The notes under the pieces are model-generated. The model did no database searches. It was not told the origin of the DNA and worked only from the letters and a program-made list of their open reading frames with translations. Positions 7,333 through 15,015 of a stretch of DNA of 64,000 nt are shown here, piece by piece. A program made the position numbers and the translations under genes. Numbering within the stretch: position 1 is the first letter of the stretch; each line of letters begins with the position of its first letter. Where the stretch lies: contig JBJXHN010000002.1 in the NCBI GenBank assembly GCA_046233135.1, forward strand, positions 744,001-808,000. Direction: 5' to 3'. This stretch comes from JBJXHN01 sp046233135. GTDB lineage: Bacteria > Pseudomonadota > Alphaproteobacteria > Rhodospirillales > Rhodospirillaceae.

Positions 7333-8814
7333 ATGGATATCTATCGCTTGCGGGCCGACTGGGTCTCCAACATCCGGGGTGACGTGCTGGCCGGCCTGGT
7401 GGTCGCGCTGGCCCTGATTCCCGAAGCCATCGCCTTTTCCATCATCGCCGGGGTGGACCCCAAGGTCGGCCTGTATGCGTCGTTCTGCATCGCCGTGGTG
7501 ATCGCCTTCACCGGCGGCCGGCCGGGCATGATCTCGGCGGCGACGGGGGCGATGGCGCTGGTGATGGTGACGCTGGTGCGGGATCACGGTTTGCAATACC
7601 TGCTGGCCGCGACCCTGCTGACCGGGGTGATCCAGATTATCTTCGGCCTGCTGAAGCTGGGACGCTACATGCGGTTCGTCTCGCGGGCGGTGATGACCGG
7701 CTTCGTCAATGCGCTGGCCATCCTGATCTTCATGGCCCAGCTGCCCGAACTGATCGGCGTGACCTGGGTGACCTATGTGATGGTCGCCATCGGCCTGGGC
7801 ATCATCTATCTGTTCCCCTATGTCACCCGGGTGATCCCGTCGCCGCTGGTGGCCATTGTCGTGCTGACGGCGGCGTCGGTCTTCATGGGGCTGGACGTGC
7901 GCACCGTGGGCGACATGGGCGCTTTGCCCGACAGTCTGCCGGTGTTTCTGCTGCCCGATGTGCCGCTGACCTGGGAAACCCTGGGGATCATCCTGCCCGT
8001 TTCGGTCACCCTGTCCATCGTCGGCCTGCTGGAATCCCTGATGACGGCGCAGGTGGTGGATGACCTGACCGACACCGAAAGCAACCGGCACCGGGAATGC
8101 ACCGGCCAGGGCATCGCCAATATCGTCGCCGGCTTCTTCGGCGGCATGGCCGGCTGTGCGATGATCGGCCAGTCGGTGATCAACGTGAAATCCGGCGGCC
8201 GGGGGCGGCTGTCGACCCTGTGCGCCGGGGTGTTCCTGCTGTTCCTGCTGCTCGTGCTGGGCGACTGGGTGCGCCAAATTCCCATGCCGGCCCTGGTGGC
8301 GGTGATGATCATGGTGTCCATCGGCACCTTCTCCTGGACCTCGATCTCCAATCTGCGGGTTCATCCGAAAAGCACCAGCATTGTCATGCTGGGCACCGTG
8401 ATCGTCACCGTCTTCACCCACGACCTGGCCAAAGGCGTGCTGGTGGGAGTGCTGCTGGCCGCCCTGTTCTTCGCCCGCAAGGTGGCGCTGTATCTGGATG
8501 TCACCTCGACCCTGGAAGACGGCGGCCGCCACCGCATCTATCGGGTCCACGGCCAGGTGTTCTTTGCCTCCGCCGAGTCCTTTGTCGCCTTCTTCGACCT
8601 GAAGGAAGTGCTGGAAAAGGTGACCATCGACCTGACCCAGGCGCACATGTGGGACTTGTCCGGGGTCGGCGCCTTGGACAAGGTGGTGCTGAAGTTCCGC
8701 CGGGAAGGCACGGACGTGGAGGTCATCGGCATGAACGAAGCCAGCGCCACCACCGTCGATCGTCTGGCGGTGCACGACAAGCCCGACGCCCTGGACAAGA
8801 TGATCGGGCATTAA
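7333..8814 (+). CDS. SulP-family anion transporter with C-terminal STAS domain
   Basis: A 493-residue inner-membrane carrier. The block SNIRGDVLAGLVVALALIPE and GVDPKVGLYASF are hallmarks of SulP transporters, and the last about 110 residues (from QVFFASAESF) form a STAS domain. Members carry sulfate, bicarbonate or dicarboxylates; the substrate here cannot be told. The start at the ATG giving MDIYRLRADW fits family length; the frame is open 85 codons further upstream but without family sequence. The universal stress protein starts 24 bp downstream, suggesting a two-gene operon. Confidence 0.85.
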   Translation: MDIYRLRADWVSNIRGDVLAGLVVALALIPEAIAFSIIAGVDPKVGLYASFCIAVVIAFTGGRPGMISAATGAMALVMVTLVRDHGLQYLLAATLLTGVIQIIFGLLKLGRYMRFVSRAVMTGFVNALAILIFMAQLPELIGVTWVTYVMVAIGLGIIYLFPYVTRVIPSPLVAIVVLTAASVFMGLDVRTVGDMGALPDSLPVFLLPDVPLTWETLGIILPVSVTLSIVGLLESLMTAQVVDDLTDTESNRHRECTGQGIANIVAGFFGGMAGCAMIGQSVINVKSGGRGRLSTLCAGVFLLFLLLVLGDWVRQIPMPALVAVMIMVSIGTFSWTSISNLRVHPKSTSIVMLGTVIVTVFTHDLAKGVLVGVLLAALFFARKVALYLDVTSTLEDGGRHRIYRVHGQVFFASAESFVAFFDLKEVLEKVTIDLTQAHMWDLSGVGALDKVVLKFRREGTDVEVIGMNEASATTVDRLAVHDKPDALDKMIGH

Positions 8815-8838
8815 AAAAGAACTCTGCGGGGGAAAAAG

Positions 8839-9696
8839 ATGCCACACGTTCTCGTTTGCACCGATGGGTCCGTTTATGCGGACAGCGTCTATGATCACGC
8901 CGCCTGGGCCGCCGTGCGGATCGGCGGGACGGTGGAGGTGCTGCACGTCATCGACCACAAGCGCGGCCATGCGGATACCGCCGACTGGTCGGGCCGCATG
9001 GGAGCCAACACCCGGGAAGACCTGCTGGCCCAGCTCGCCGACCTGGATGCCCAGAAAAGCAAGATCCTCCAGGCCCGTGGCCGGCAGATCCTGGAGGCCG
9101 CCGATGCCCGGCTGAAGGACCAGGGGGTGGACGGGGCGGCCCTGACCCTGCGCAACGGTGGTCTGGTGGAAACCCTGGCCGAGGTGGAAGACCGCGCCGA
9201 TCTGGTGGTGATCGGCAAGCGCGGCGAGGCGGCGGACTTCGAGACGCTGCACCTGGGCGCCAATCTGGAACGGGTGGTGCGCGGCAGCCGCCATCCGGTG
9301 CTGGTCACCGCCCGGGCCTTCCGTCCCGTCAAGCGGGTGCTGATCGCCTATGACGGCGGTGTCAGCGCCCGCAAGGCCCTGAACCGGGCGGCGGAAGGGC
9401 CGCTGCTGAAGGATCTGGAGGTGGTGCTGCTGACCGTCGGCGCGGACAATGCCTCCAACCGCCGCACCCTGGACGAGGCCGGCGCCGTTCTGGAAAAGGC
9501 CGGGCGGCCGGCGACCCAGAAGCTGGTGGTGGCTGGCGAGCCGGAAGAGGTGATCGCCCAGATGGTCAAGGACGCGGCCATCGATCTGCTGGTGGTCGGC
9601 GCCTATGGCCATTCCCGCATCCGTCAGCTGATCGTCGGCAGTACCACGACGACCCTGATCCGCACCTGCCAGATCCCCTTGCTGATGGTCCGCTAA
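8839..9696 (+). CDS. Universal stress protein, tandem UspA domains
   Basis: 285 residues forming two UspA folds (about 1-155 and 160-285). The second ends with GAYGHSRIRQLIVGST, the G-2x-G-9x-G(S/T) ATP-binding pattern. The first has the degenerate form GKRGEAADFETLHLGAN, so it may not bind ATP in the usual way. Such tandem Usp proteins are often encoded beside SulP or other anion carriers and may regulate them, which is inferred from the close spacing here. It converges with the AraC gene, four bases apart. Confidence 0.85.
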   Translation: MPHVLVCTDGSVYADSVYDHAAWAAVRIGGTVEVLHVIDHKRGHADTADWSGRMGANTREDLLAQLADLDAQKSKILQARGRQILEAADARLKDQGVDGAALTLRNGGLVETLAEVEDRADLVVIGKRGEAADFETLHLGANLERVVRGSRHPVLVTARAFRPVKRVLIAYDGGVSARKALNRAAEGPLLKDLEVVLLTVGADNASNRRTLDEAGAVLEKAGRPATQKLVVAGEPEEVIAQMVKDAAIDLLVVGAYGHSRIRQLIVGSTTTTLIRTCQIPLLMVR

Positions 9697-9699
9697 CGG

Positions 9700-10665
9700 T
9701 TACCCGCTGCGCGCCAGGCGGAAGCCCTTCGGGCTTTCGCCATTTCGTGTTTGGCGAAATGCCTTCGGACTTTCACCGCTTCGTGATTTGCGGAAGCCCT
9801 TCGGGCTTTCGCCGGTGCGCTTCTTGAAATAGCGGCAGAAGTATCCCGGATCGGCGAAGCCCAGGTCATAGGTGATCTGGGTCACCGGTGCGGCGGTGTA
9901 GATCAGGTAGCGCTGCGCTTCCAGCAGCACCCGGTCTTGAAGCACCTCGAAGGCGGTCTTACCCGTGAAGTGGGTGCAGATGCGGTTCAGCTTGCTTTCC
10001 GACACCCCCATGGCGGCCGCGTAGTCGGCGACCTTCCAGCGATCCTTGAAATGCTGTTCCACCAGCCCGCGGAAGCGGGTGAAGACGGTGCGGCGGTGGC
10101 TGCGCGCGCCGTCCCGTTCCGTGGGGGCGGCCATGCGCCGGCGCAGCAGGACCACCAGCCCGCGCAGCAAGGCATCGAACATCACCAGCCGGCCCATCTG
10201 CGGCCAGCGGAATTCGGCCATGATCGAGTCCGCCAGGCGCTGGACGGCGCGGAAACGGCCGGGGGATCCGGAAAAGTCCAAGACACCGGGGTGATGCAGC
10301 ACGTCGAACAGGACATCGCCATCCGGCGAGTTGGGCCGGGCCACCAGGAAATCCACGCTGACGCTGATCACCATCCCCTCGGTTTCCGGACTCATCTGAA
10401 AGCCGTGGACGGTGCCCGGCGGCACGGTGATCACCGCCGGCCCCATCACCGGCCGCACGTCGTCATCCATCGACACCCCCACCCCGCCGGCCGACACCAC
10501 CAGGATCTGGAACAGGCCGCCGTGGGCGTGGGGCTTGATTTCCCAGTCATACAGACTGCTGCGGCTGGCAATGGCCTCGATATGGACGAACTCCCGGTCC
10601 TCGACCGCAGTTTCCTCGCCGTACAGGGCGTAGAGGGGAACCAGGCGTCTGGGGGTATCGGACAT
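9700..10665 (-). CDS. AraC-family regulator, PobR-like, with triplicated C-terminal motif
   Basis: 321 residues: an N-terminal cupin-type sensor domain (WEIKPHAHGGLFQILVV, VPPGTVHGFQMSPETEG) like that of PobR, the activator of 4-hydroxybenzoate genes, and a C-terminal double HTH of AraC type (VADYAAAMGVSESKLNR; TQITYDLGFADPGYFCRYFKK). The normal family end GESPKGFR is then repeated three times in 12-residue units (residues 285-321). It is divergent from the P450 operon and is the likely regulator of it, responding to an aromatic acid; that link is inferred from position. Confidence 0.85.
   Translation of the reverse strand: MSDTPRRLVPLYALYGEETAVEDREFVHIEAIASRSSLYDWEIKPHAHGGLFQILVVSAGGVGVSMDDDVRPVMGPAVITVPPGTVHGFQMSPETEGMVISVSVDFLVARPNSPDGDVLFDVLHHPGVLDFSGSPGRFRAVQRLADSIMAEFRWPQMGRLVMFDALLRGLVVLLRRRMAAPTERDGARSHRRTVFTRFRGLVEQHFKDRWKVADYAAAMGVSESKLNRICTHFTGKTAFEVLQDRVLLEAQRYLIYTAAPVTQITYDLGFADPGYFCRYFKKRTGESPKGFRKSRSGESPKAFRQTRNGESPKGFRLARSG
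9703..9813. repeat. 36-bp tandem repeat at the 3' end of the AraC gene
   Basis: Three imperfect in-frame copies, each encoding GESPKxFRxxRx. On the plus strand each copy contains an AAGCCCTTCGGGCTT-type or matching hairpin core. The last copy runs up to the stop codon. Confidence 0.8.
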
Positions 10666-10702
10666 GGGGGGCTATCCCGCGCTGCGGCATGAGGAATGAC
10701 GG

Positions 10703-10714
10703 AATTGTACAATT
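10703..10714. promoter_or_regulatory. Palindromic operator candidate between AraC and P450 genes
   Basis: AATTGTACAATT is a perfect 12-bp palindrome in an otherwise GC-rich 180-bp divergent intergenic region, 38 bases upstream of the AraC start and about 130 bases upstream of the P450 start. It is a reasonable binding site for the adjacent regulator, but no consensus supports this. Confidence 0.4.
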
Positions 10715-10846
10715 TTCCGCTGGATGCGTCCATTCCGGACCGGGGGCGCCGTGGGTACCTTGGACACCAGCCGGAGAGCCGACGTCCCCGGATTAATCAA
10801 AACGCCCGCTTTTAGTCCGGGCCGGAACAGATAGAGGAAAAGTCCC

Positions 10847-12028
10847 ATGACGCACATTACCCCTGTGCCTCAGTTCAACCCCTATTGCGCCGATTTCGAC
10901 GCCGATCCGTTCCCGATCTACAAGGTGCTGCGCGATCAGGCGCCCTGCTTCTGGAGCGAGGATGCAGGCATGTGGGTGCTGACCCGCTATGACGACGTCT
11001 TCAACGCCCTGAACGACTGGCAGACCTATTCGTCGGCCAAGGGCAACCTGATGGACGAGTTCCCGGGCCGGGCCGGCAACACGCTCGGCACCATGGACCC
11101 GCCGCGCCACGATCAGGTGCGCGCCATCATCCAGTCGGTCTTCGCCAAGCGGAACCTGAACCACCTGGAACAGCCGATCCGCGATATCAGCAAGGCCGCC
11201 CTGGCCAATTTCGCCGACCAGGAGGTCTTCGACTTCGCCGAGGATTTCTCGGCCTACGCCACCGTGCACCTGCTGTTCAGCCTTCTGGGCCTGCCCGATG
11301 CGGACAACAAGGAGATCCGCGACAAGGCCGTGCTGATGGTCCAGTCCGATCCGGTGACCCGCCAAAAGGGGGCGGAGCATCTGGCCGCCTTCGAATGGGT
11401 GAAGGACTTCGCCTCTGAAGTGATCGAGGCCCGGGCCGCCAATCCCGCCGACGACCTGATCAGCCAGTTGATCCTGGCCGAAGTGGATGGTCAAAAGCTC
11501 GACCTGATCCAGGTGCAGCTGACCGTGACCACCCTGATCATGGCCGGGGTGGAATCCCTGTCGGGCTTCCTGTCCATGCTGGGGGTGAACCTGGCAGACT
11601 ATCCCGAAGAGCGCCGCAAGGTGGTGGCCGATATGACCCTACTGCCCAGCGCCATCGAGGAATCCCTGCGCTTCAACACCACCGCCCAGCGCTTCCGCCG
11701 CTGCCTGACCCGGGATGTGGAGCTGCACGGCCAGACCATGAAGGCCGGCGACTTCGTCTCGCTGTGCTACGGCGCGGCGAACCGGGATGAACGCAAGTTC
11801 GCCAACCCCGACGTCTACGACGTGACCCGCAATCCCAAGGGCCACTTGGGCTTTGGTGGCGGCGTGCATATCTGCTTGGGGAACTCCATCGCCCGGCTGG
11901 CCTGCAAGACCATCATGGAAGAGTTCCTGGCCGCCGTGCCGGAGTTCACACGGGTGGACGAGACCCTGAACTGGGTGCCGTCGTCGACCTTCCGCAGCCC
12001 GCTCAGCCTGCGCCTGAAGCGGGGATGA
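10847..12028 (+). CDS. Cytochrome P450 (class I, bacterial)
   Basis: A 393-residue soluble P450. It shows the heme-binding loop FGGGVHICLG with the axial thiolate at Cys343, the ExxR pair in AIEESLR, and an I-helix IMAGVESLSG. In the I-helix the acid/alcohol pair that handles oxygen is Glu236-Ser237 where most P450s have E/D-T. GAGGAA lies eight bases before the ATG. Ferredoxin and reductase genes follow, giving a self-contained class I system. Control by a PobR-like protein suggests an aromatic acid such as a substituted benzoate as substrate; that is inference. Confidence 0.9.
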   Translation: MTHITPVPQFNPYCADFDADPFPIYKVLRDQAPCFWSEDAGMWVLTRYDDVFNALNDWQTYSSAKGNLMDEFPGRAGNTLGTMDPPRHDQVRAIIQSVFAKRNLNHLEQPIRDISKAALANFADQEVFDFAEDFSAYATVHLLFSLLGLPDADNKEIRDKAVLMVQSDPVTRQKGAEHLAAFEWVKDFASEVIEARAANPADDLISQLILAEVDGQKLDLIQVQLTVTTLIMAGVESLSGFLSMLGVNLADYPEERRKVVADMTLLPSAIEESLRFNTTAQRFRRCLTRDVELHGQTMKAGDFVSLCYGAANRDERKFANPDVYDVTRNPKGHLGFGGGVHICLGNSIARLACKTIMEEFLAAVPEFTRVDETLNWVPSSTFRSPLSLRLKRG

Positions 12029-12150
12029 TACCGAACGGCACGCCGTTCGTATTGCGGCCAAGTGGCACGCGGCCTTTTACGCGCCATAAGGCGCGGCGGC
12101 CGCTTGGCCTTGCCATCCTGCGCCTGCGCGCAGGATGGGGTACCGTTCAA
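12029..12150. repeat. Dispersed hairpin element, copy A
   Basis: Within the P450-ferredoxin gap. Order: hairpin CGAACGGCACGCCGTTCG, TATTGCGGCC, CACGCGGCCTTTTACGCGCC, GGCGCGGCGGCC, TTGGCCTTGCC, then hairpin CATCCTGCGC/GCGCAGGATG. The same order recurs near 33540 (inverted) and 63195. It lies inside an operon, so it may act as an intercistronic RNA structure. Confidence 0.65.
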
Positions 12151-12178
12151 CAGAACCGGAAGCAGGAAAGTCAGCGTT

Positions 12179-12502
12179 ATGGTCAAGGTTGTGTATGTCA
12201 GCCACGACGGTGAAACCACCGAACTGGACGTGCCGGAGGGCTGGAGCGTGATGCAGGCCGCCGTCAGCCATGGGGTGGACGGGATCGAGGCGGAATGCGG
12301 CGGCTCCTGCTGCTGCGCCACCTGCCACTGCTATGTGGACGACGCCTTTGTCGACAAGCTTCCCGAAGCCAGCGCCCAGGAAGACGGCATGCTGGAAGAA
12401 GTGGTGGCCGAGCGCCGGGCCACCAGCCGCCTGTCCTGCCAGCTGAAGGTGACGGCGGAAATGGACGGCATCATCGTCCGCCTGCCCGAGGTCCAAAGTT
12501 GA
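12179..12502 (+). CDS. [2Fe-2S] ferredoxin, putidaredoxin type
   Basis: 107 residues with the adrenodoxin/putidaredoxin cluster pattern: Cys40, Cys46 and Cys49 (C-X5-C-X2-C) and Cys87 in RLSCQL. The loop reads CGGSCCCATCHC, so three extra cysteines (44, 45, 51) crowd the cluster, which is unusual. The start at 12179 is set by AGGAAAG upstream and by family length; a longer frame reads through the repeat element. It should pass electrons from the downstream reductase to the P450. Its stop overlaps the reductase start (TGATG). Confidence 0.9.
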   Translation: MVKVVYVSHDGETTELDVPEGWSVMQAAVSHGVDGIEAECGGSCCCATCHCYVDDAFVDKLPEASAQEDGMLEEVVAERRATSRLSCQLKVTAEMDGIIVRLPEVQS

Positions 12503-13722
12503 TGGCCGCCCCCATCGTCGTGGTGGGGGCGGGACAGGGCGGGTTGCAGGCGGCGGAAAGCCTGCGCACCGAGGGGTTTGACGGCGAGATCCTGTTGCTC
12601 GGCGCCGAACCCGTCGCGCCCTATCACCGCCCGCCGCTCAGCAAGGGCCTGCTGCTGGGGGAGATGACGCCCGAGCAGCTGTCCATCCGCCAGCCCGCCG
12701 TGTTCGAGAAGAAACGGATCACGTTCCGCAGCCATACCCGGGTGACCCATCTGGATCCGGTTGGCCGGCGGCTGACCCTGGCCGGCGGCGGGACGGTGGA
12801 TTTCGAAGCGGTGGTGCTGGCCACCGGCGCCCGTCCGCGCCGCCTGCCGGTACCCGGCGGAGACGCTGCCGGGGTGCACTGCCTGCGGGACCTGTCCGAC
12901 GTTCAGGCCATCGCCGCCGATATGGAAAACGCGGAAACCGTGGTGGTGGTCGGCGGCGGCTTCATCGGCCTGGAAATGGCGGCCGTCGCCCGCAAGCTGG
13001 GCAAGGCCGTGACCGTGGTGGAAGCCGCCCCGCGCCTGATGGCCCGGGTGGCCACGCCGCCGCTGTCCGCGCACTATCTGGACCTCCATCAGGCCCGGGG
13101 CGTGACCGTGCTGCTGGGGACCGGCGTCGTCTCGGTGGTGGAGGAGGCGGGGCGGGTGAAGGCGGTGGTCTGCACCGACGGCATGCGTCTGCCCGCCGAT
13201 GTGGTGGTCCTGGGAATCGGCGTGGAACCGGAAACCACCCTGGCCGAAGGCGCGGGCCTGCCCTGCGACCGGGGGGTGATCGTCGACGACAGCGGCCGCA
13301 CCGCCCATCCGTCGATCTTCGCCATCGGGGACTGCGCCGCCCGCCGCCTGCCCGACGGCCGGCTGGTGCGCCTGGAATCCGTGCAGAACGCGGTGGAGTT
13401 GGGCAAGGCCTGCGCCGCGGCGATCCTGGGCAAGCACAAGCCCTTCACGGCCGTCCCCTGGTTCTGGTCGGACCAGTACGACGCCAAGCTGCAGATGGTC
13501 GGCCTGTCGGAAGGCTATGACGCGGTGGTCACCCGGGGGGACGGCGCCGAAGACGGCCGTTCCTGGTTCTACTTCCGGGACCAGCGGCTGGTGGCCATCG
13601 ACAGCATCAACCGCCCGGCCGACCACATGGCCGGTCGCAAGCTGCTGGCGGGCAACAATCGCCTGACAGCAGCCCTGGCCGCCGACGGACAATTCCCCCT
13701 GAAAGAGGCGCTGACCACATAG
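12502..13722 (+). CDS. FAD-dependent ferredoxin reductase (putidaredoxin reductase type)
   Basis: 406 residues with two Rossmann folds: the FAD site IVVVGAGQGGLQAAESL at residues 5-21 and the NAD(P)H site VVVVGGGFIGLEMAAVA near 150. The conserved PYHRPPLSK, ATGARPRRLPVPG and IFAIGDCAAR segments identify the putidaredoxin-reductase family. It takes electrons from NADH and passes them to the ferredoxin. It is translationally coupled to the ferredoxin gene. About 250 bases follow with no gene and no convincing terminator. Confidence 0.9.
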   Translation: MAAPIVVVGAGQGGLQAAESLRTEGFDGEILLLGAEPVAPYHRPPLSKGLLLGEMTPEQLSIRQPAVFEKKRITFRSHTRVTHLDPVGRRLTLAGGGTVDFEAVVLATGARPRRLPVPGGDAAGVHCLRDLSDVQAIAADMENAETVVVVGGGFIGLEMAAVARKLGKAVTVVEAAPRLMARVATPPLSAHYLDLHQARGVTVLLGTGVVSVVEEAGRVKAVVCTDGMRLPADVVVLGIGVEPETTLAEGAGLPCDRGVIVDDSGRTAHPSIFAIGDCAARRLPDGRLVRLESVQNAVELGKACAAAILGKHKPFTAVPWFWSDQYDAKLQMVGLSEGYDAVVTRGDGAEDGRSWFYFRDQRLVAIDSINRPADHMAGRKLLAGNNRLTAALAADGQFPLKEALTT

Positions 13723-13978
13723 ATCGATTCGAGAGTGATCCCTATGTGCCAGTGCGAGCGAAATCAGGCCAGCACTGCTTCCGGGTGGTCTCCCCGGCTG
13801 TTCAATCAGGCGGGGTGACTTCCGGTTTTTGTCATGCGGGAATTCCCCTGGCGGACATGCTCAGGTCTTTCCTCTGCTTCCGAAAGCGATAAGATGCCGT
13901 CTTGAGACATCCGTCAGGTGATCTGCAAGAACATGGACGGATGATGCATCAATCGAATGGAAGACATTGGGTCTCGCA

Positions 13979-14998
13979 ATGATGGTTTCGCGCTTGGGTT
14001 TAGTGGCGGTTTCCGCATTTCTTTTTAGCCACTTTGGCGCGCAGGGGGCATCTGCTTCGACTTTGGATGACGTGCGGGAAGCCGGCGTCCTGCGCTGCGG
14101 GGTTCAGGAAATCGGTCCGGCGTTTTCCAACATCAACGAGAACGGCCGCTGGGTCGGCTTTTACACCGACCTGTGCCGGGCGACGGCGGCGGCGGTGCTG
14201 GGGGATGCGGAGGCCGTGGACGTGGTGATCGTCGGAACCGACGACCGCTTTTCCGGGCTGCGCGACGGGACCTTCGATGTCCTGATGAGCTCGGCGACCT
14301 GGACTCTGGGGCGGGATGCGGACGGCCTGACCTTTCTGCCGATGTATTTGTTCGATGGCCAGGGCTTCCTGTCGCACAAGGCATCGGGGGCAAAGTCCCT
14401 GGCCGACCTGAAGGACGGCACGGTCTGCGTCGAGGATCACACCACCTCGGTGGCCAATGTCCGTGATTATGACAAGTCTCGGGGGATGAACTGGACCGTC
14501 AAGACCTTCGCGACCGTGGAGGGTGCGTTCAACGCTTTCTTCGAACGCCAGTGCGATACCGTCACCACCGATGTGATGGCTTTGGCCTCCAGCTGGCTGT
14601 TCCTGGCGCCCAACCCGGAAGACCATGAAATCCTGCCCGACCGGATCAGCAAGGAACCCCTGGCCGGAGTGGTGCGCGAAGGCGACGACGAATGGGCCGA
14701 TGCGGTCCGCTGGGTCATCTATTCCCTGATCGCCGCCGAAGAGCTGGGGGTGACCGCGCAGACCGTCGACGCTCGCAAGACCGACGAAAACCCGGAAGTC
14801 CGCCGCCTGCTGGGGACGGAAGGCGATCTGGGCGAAAAGCTGGGAATGGATGCGGATTTTGCCGCCCGTGCCCTGCGGGCCATGGGCAACTACGGTGAAA
14901 TCTACGACCGCACTATTCTGAAGGAACTGCATGTCGAGCGTGGCATCAACGCCCTGTGGACCGACGGCGGGCTGATCTGGGCTCCGCCCGTGCGGTAG
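13979..14998 (+). CDS. Periplasmic amino-acid-type binding protein (AapJ-like), linked to a sensor kinase
   Basis: About 339 residues with a signal peptide (MMVSRLGLVAVSAFLFSHFGA then GASA cleavage) and the family-3 solute-binding pattern: LDDVREAGVLRCGVQEIGPAFS, WVGFYTDLCRATAAAVLGD, and FDVLMSSATWTLGRDA. The whole length resembles AapJ/BztA general amino-acid binding proteins. No ABC permease or ATPase gene is near; instead a large hybrid kinase starts 17 bp downstream. I infer it is a ligand-sensing partner of that kinase. A TTG twelve bases upstream could also be the start. Confidence 0.8.
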   Translation: MMVSRLGLVAVSAFLFSHFGAQGASASTLDDVREAGVLRCGVQEIGPAFSNINENGRWVGFYTDLCRATAAAVLGDAEAVDVVIVGTDDRFSGLRDGTFDVLMSSATWTLGRDADGLTFLPMYLFDGQGFLSHKASGAKSLADLKDGTVCVEDHTTSVANVRDYDKSRGMNWTVKTFATVEGAFNAFFERQCDTVTTDVMALASSWLFLAPNPEDHEILPDRISKEPLAGVVREGDDEWADAVRWVIYSLIAAEELGVTAQTVDARKTDENPEVRRLLGTEGDLGEKLGMDADFAARALRAMGNYGEIYDRTILKELHVERGINALWTDGGLIWAPPVR

Positions 14999-15015
14999 GG
15001 GGAAAGCGGGTCCTC

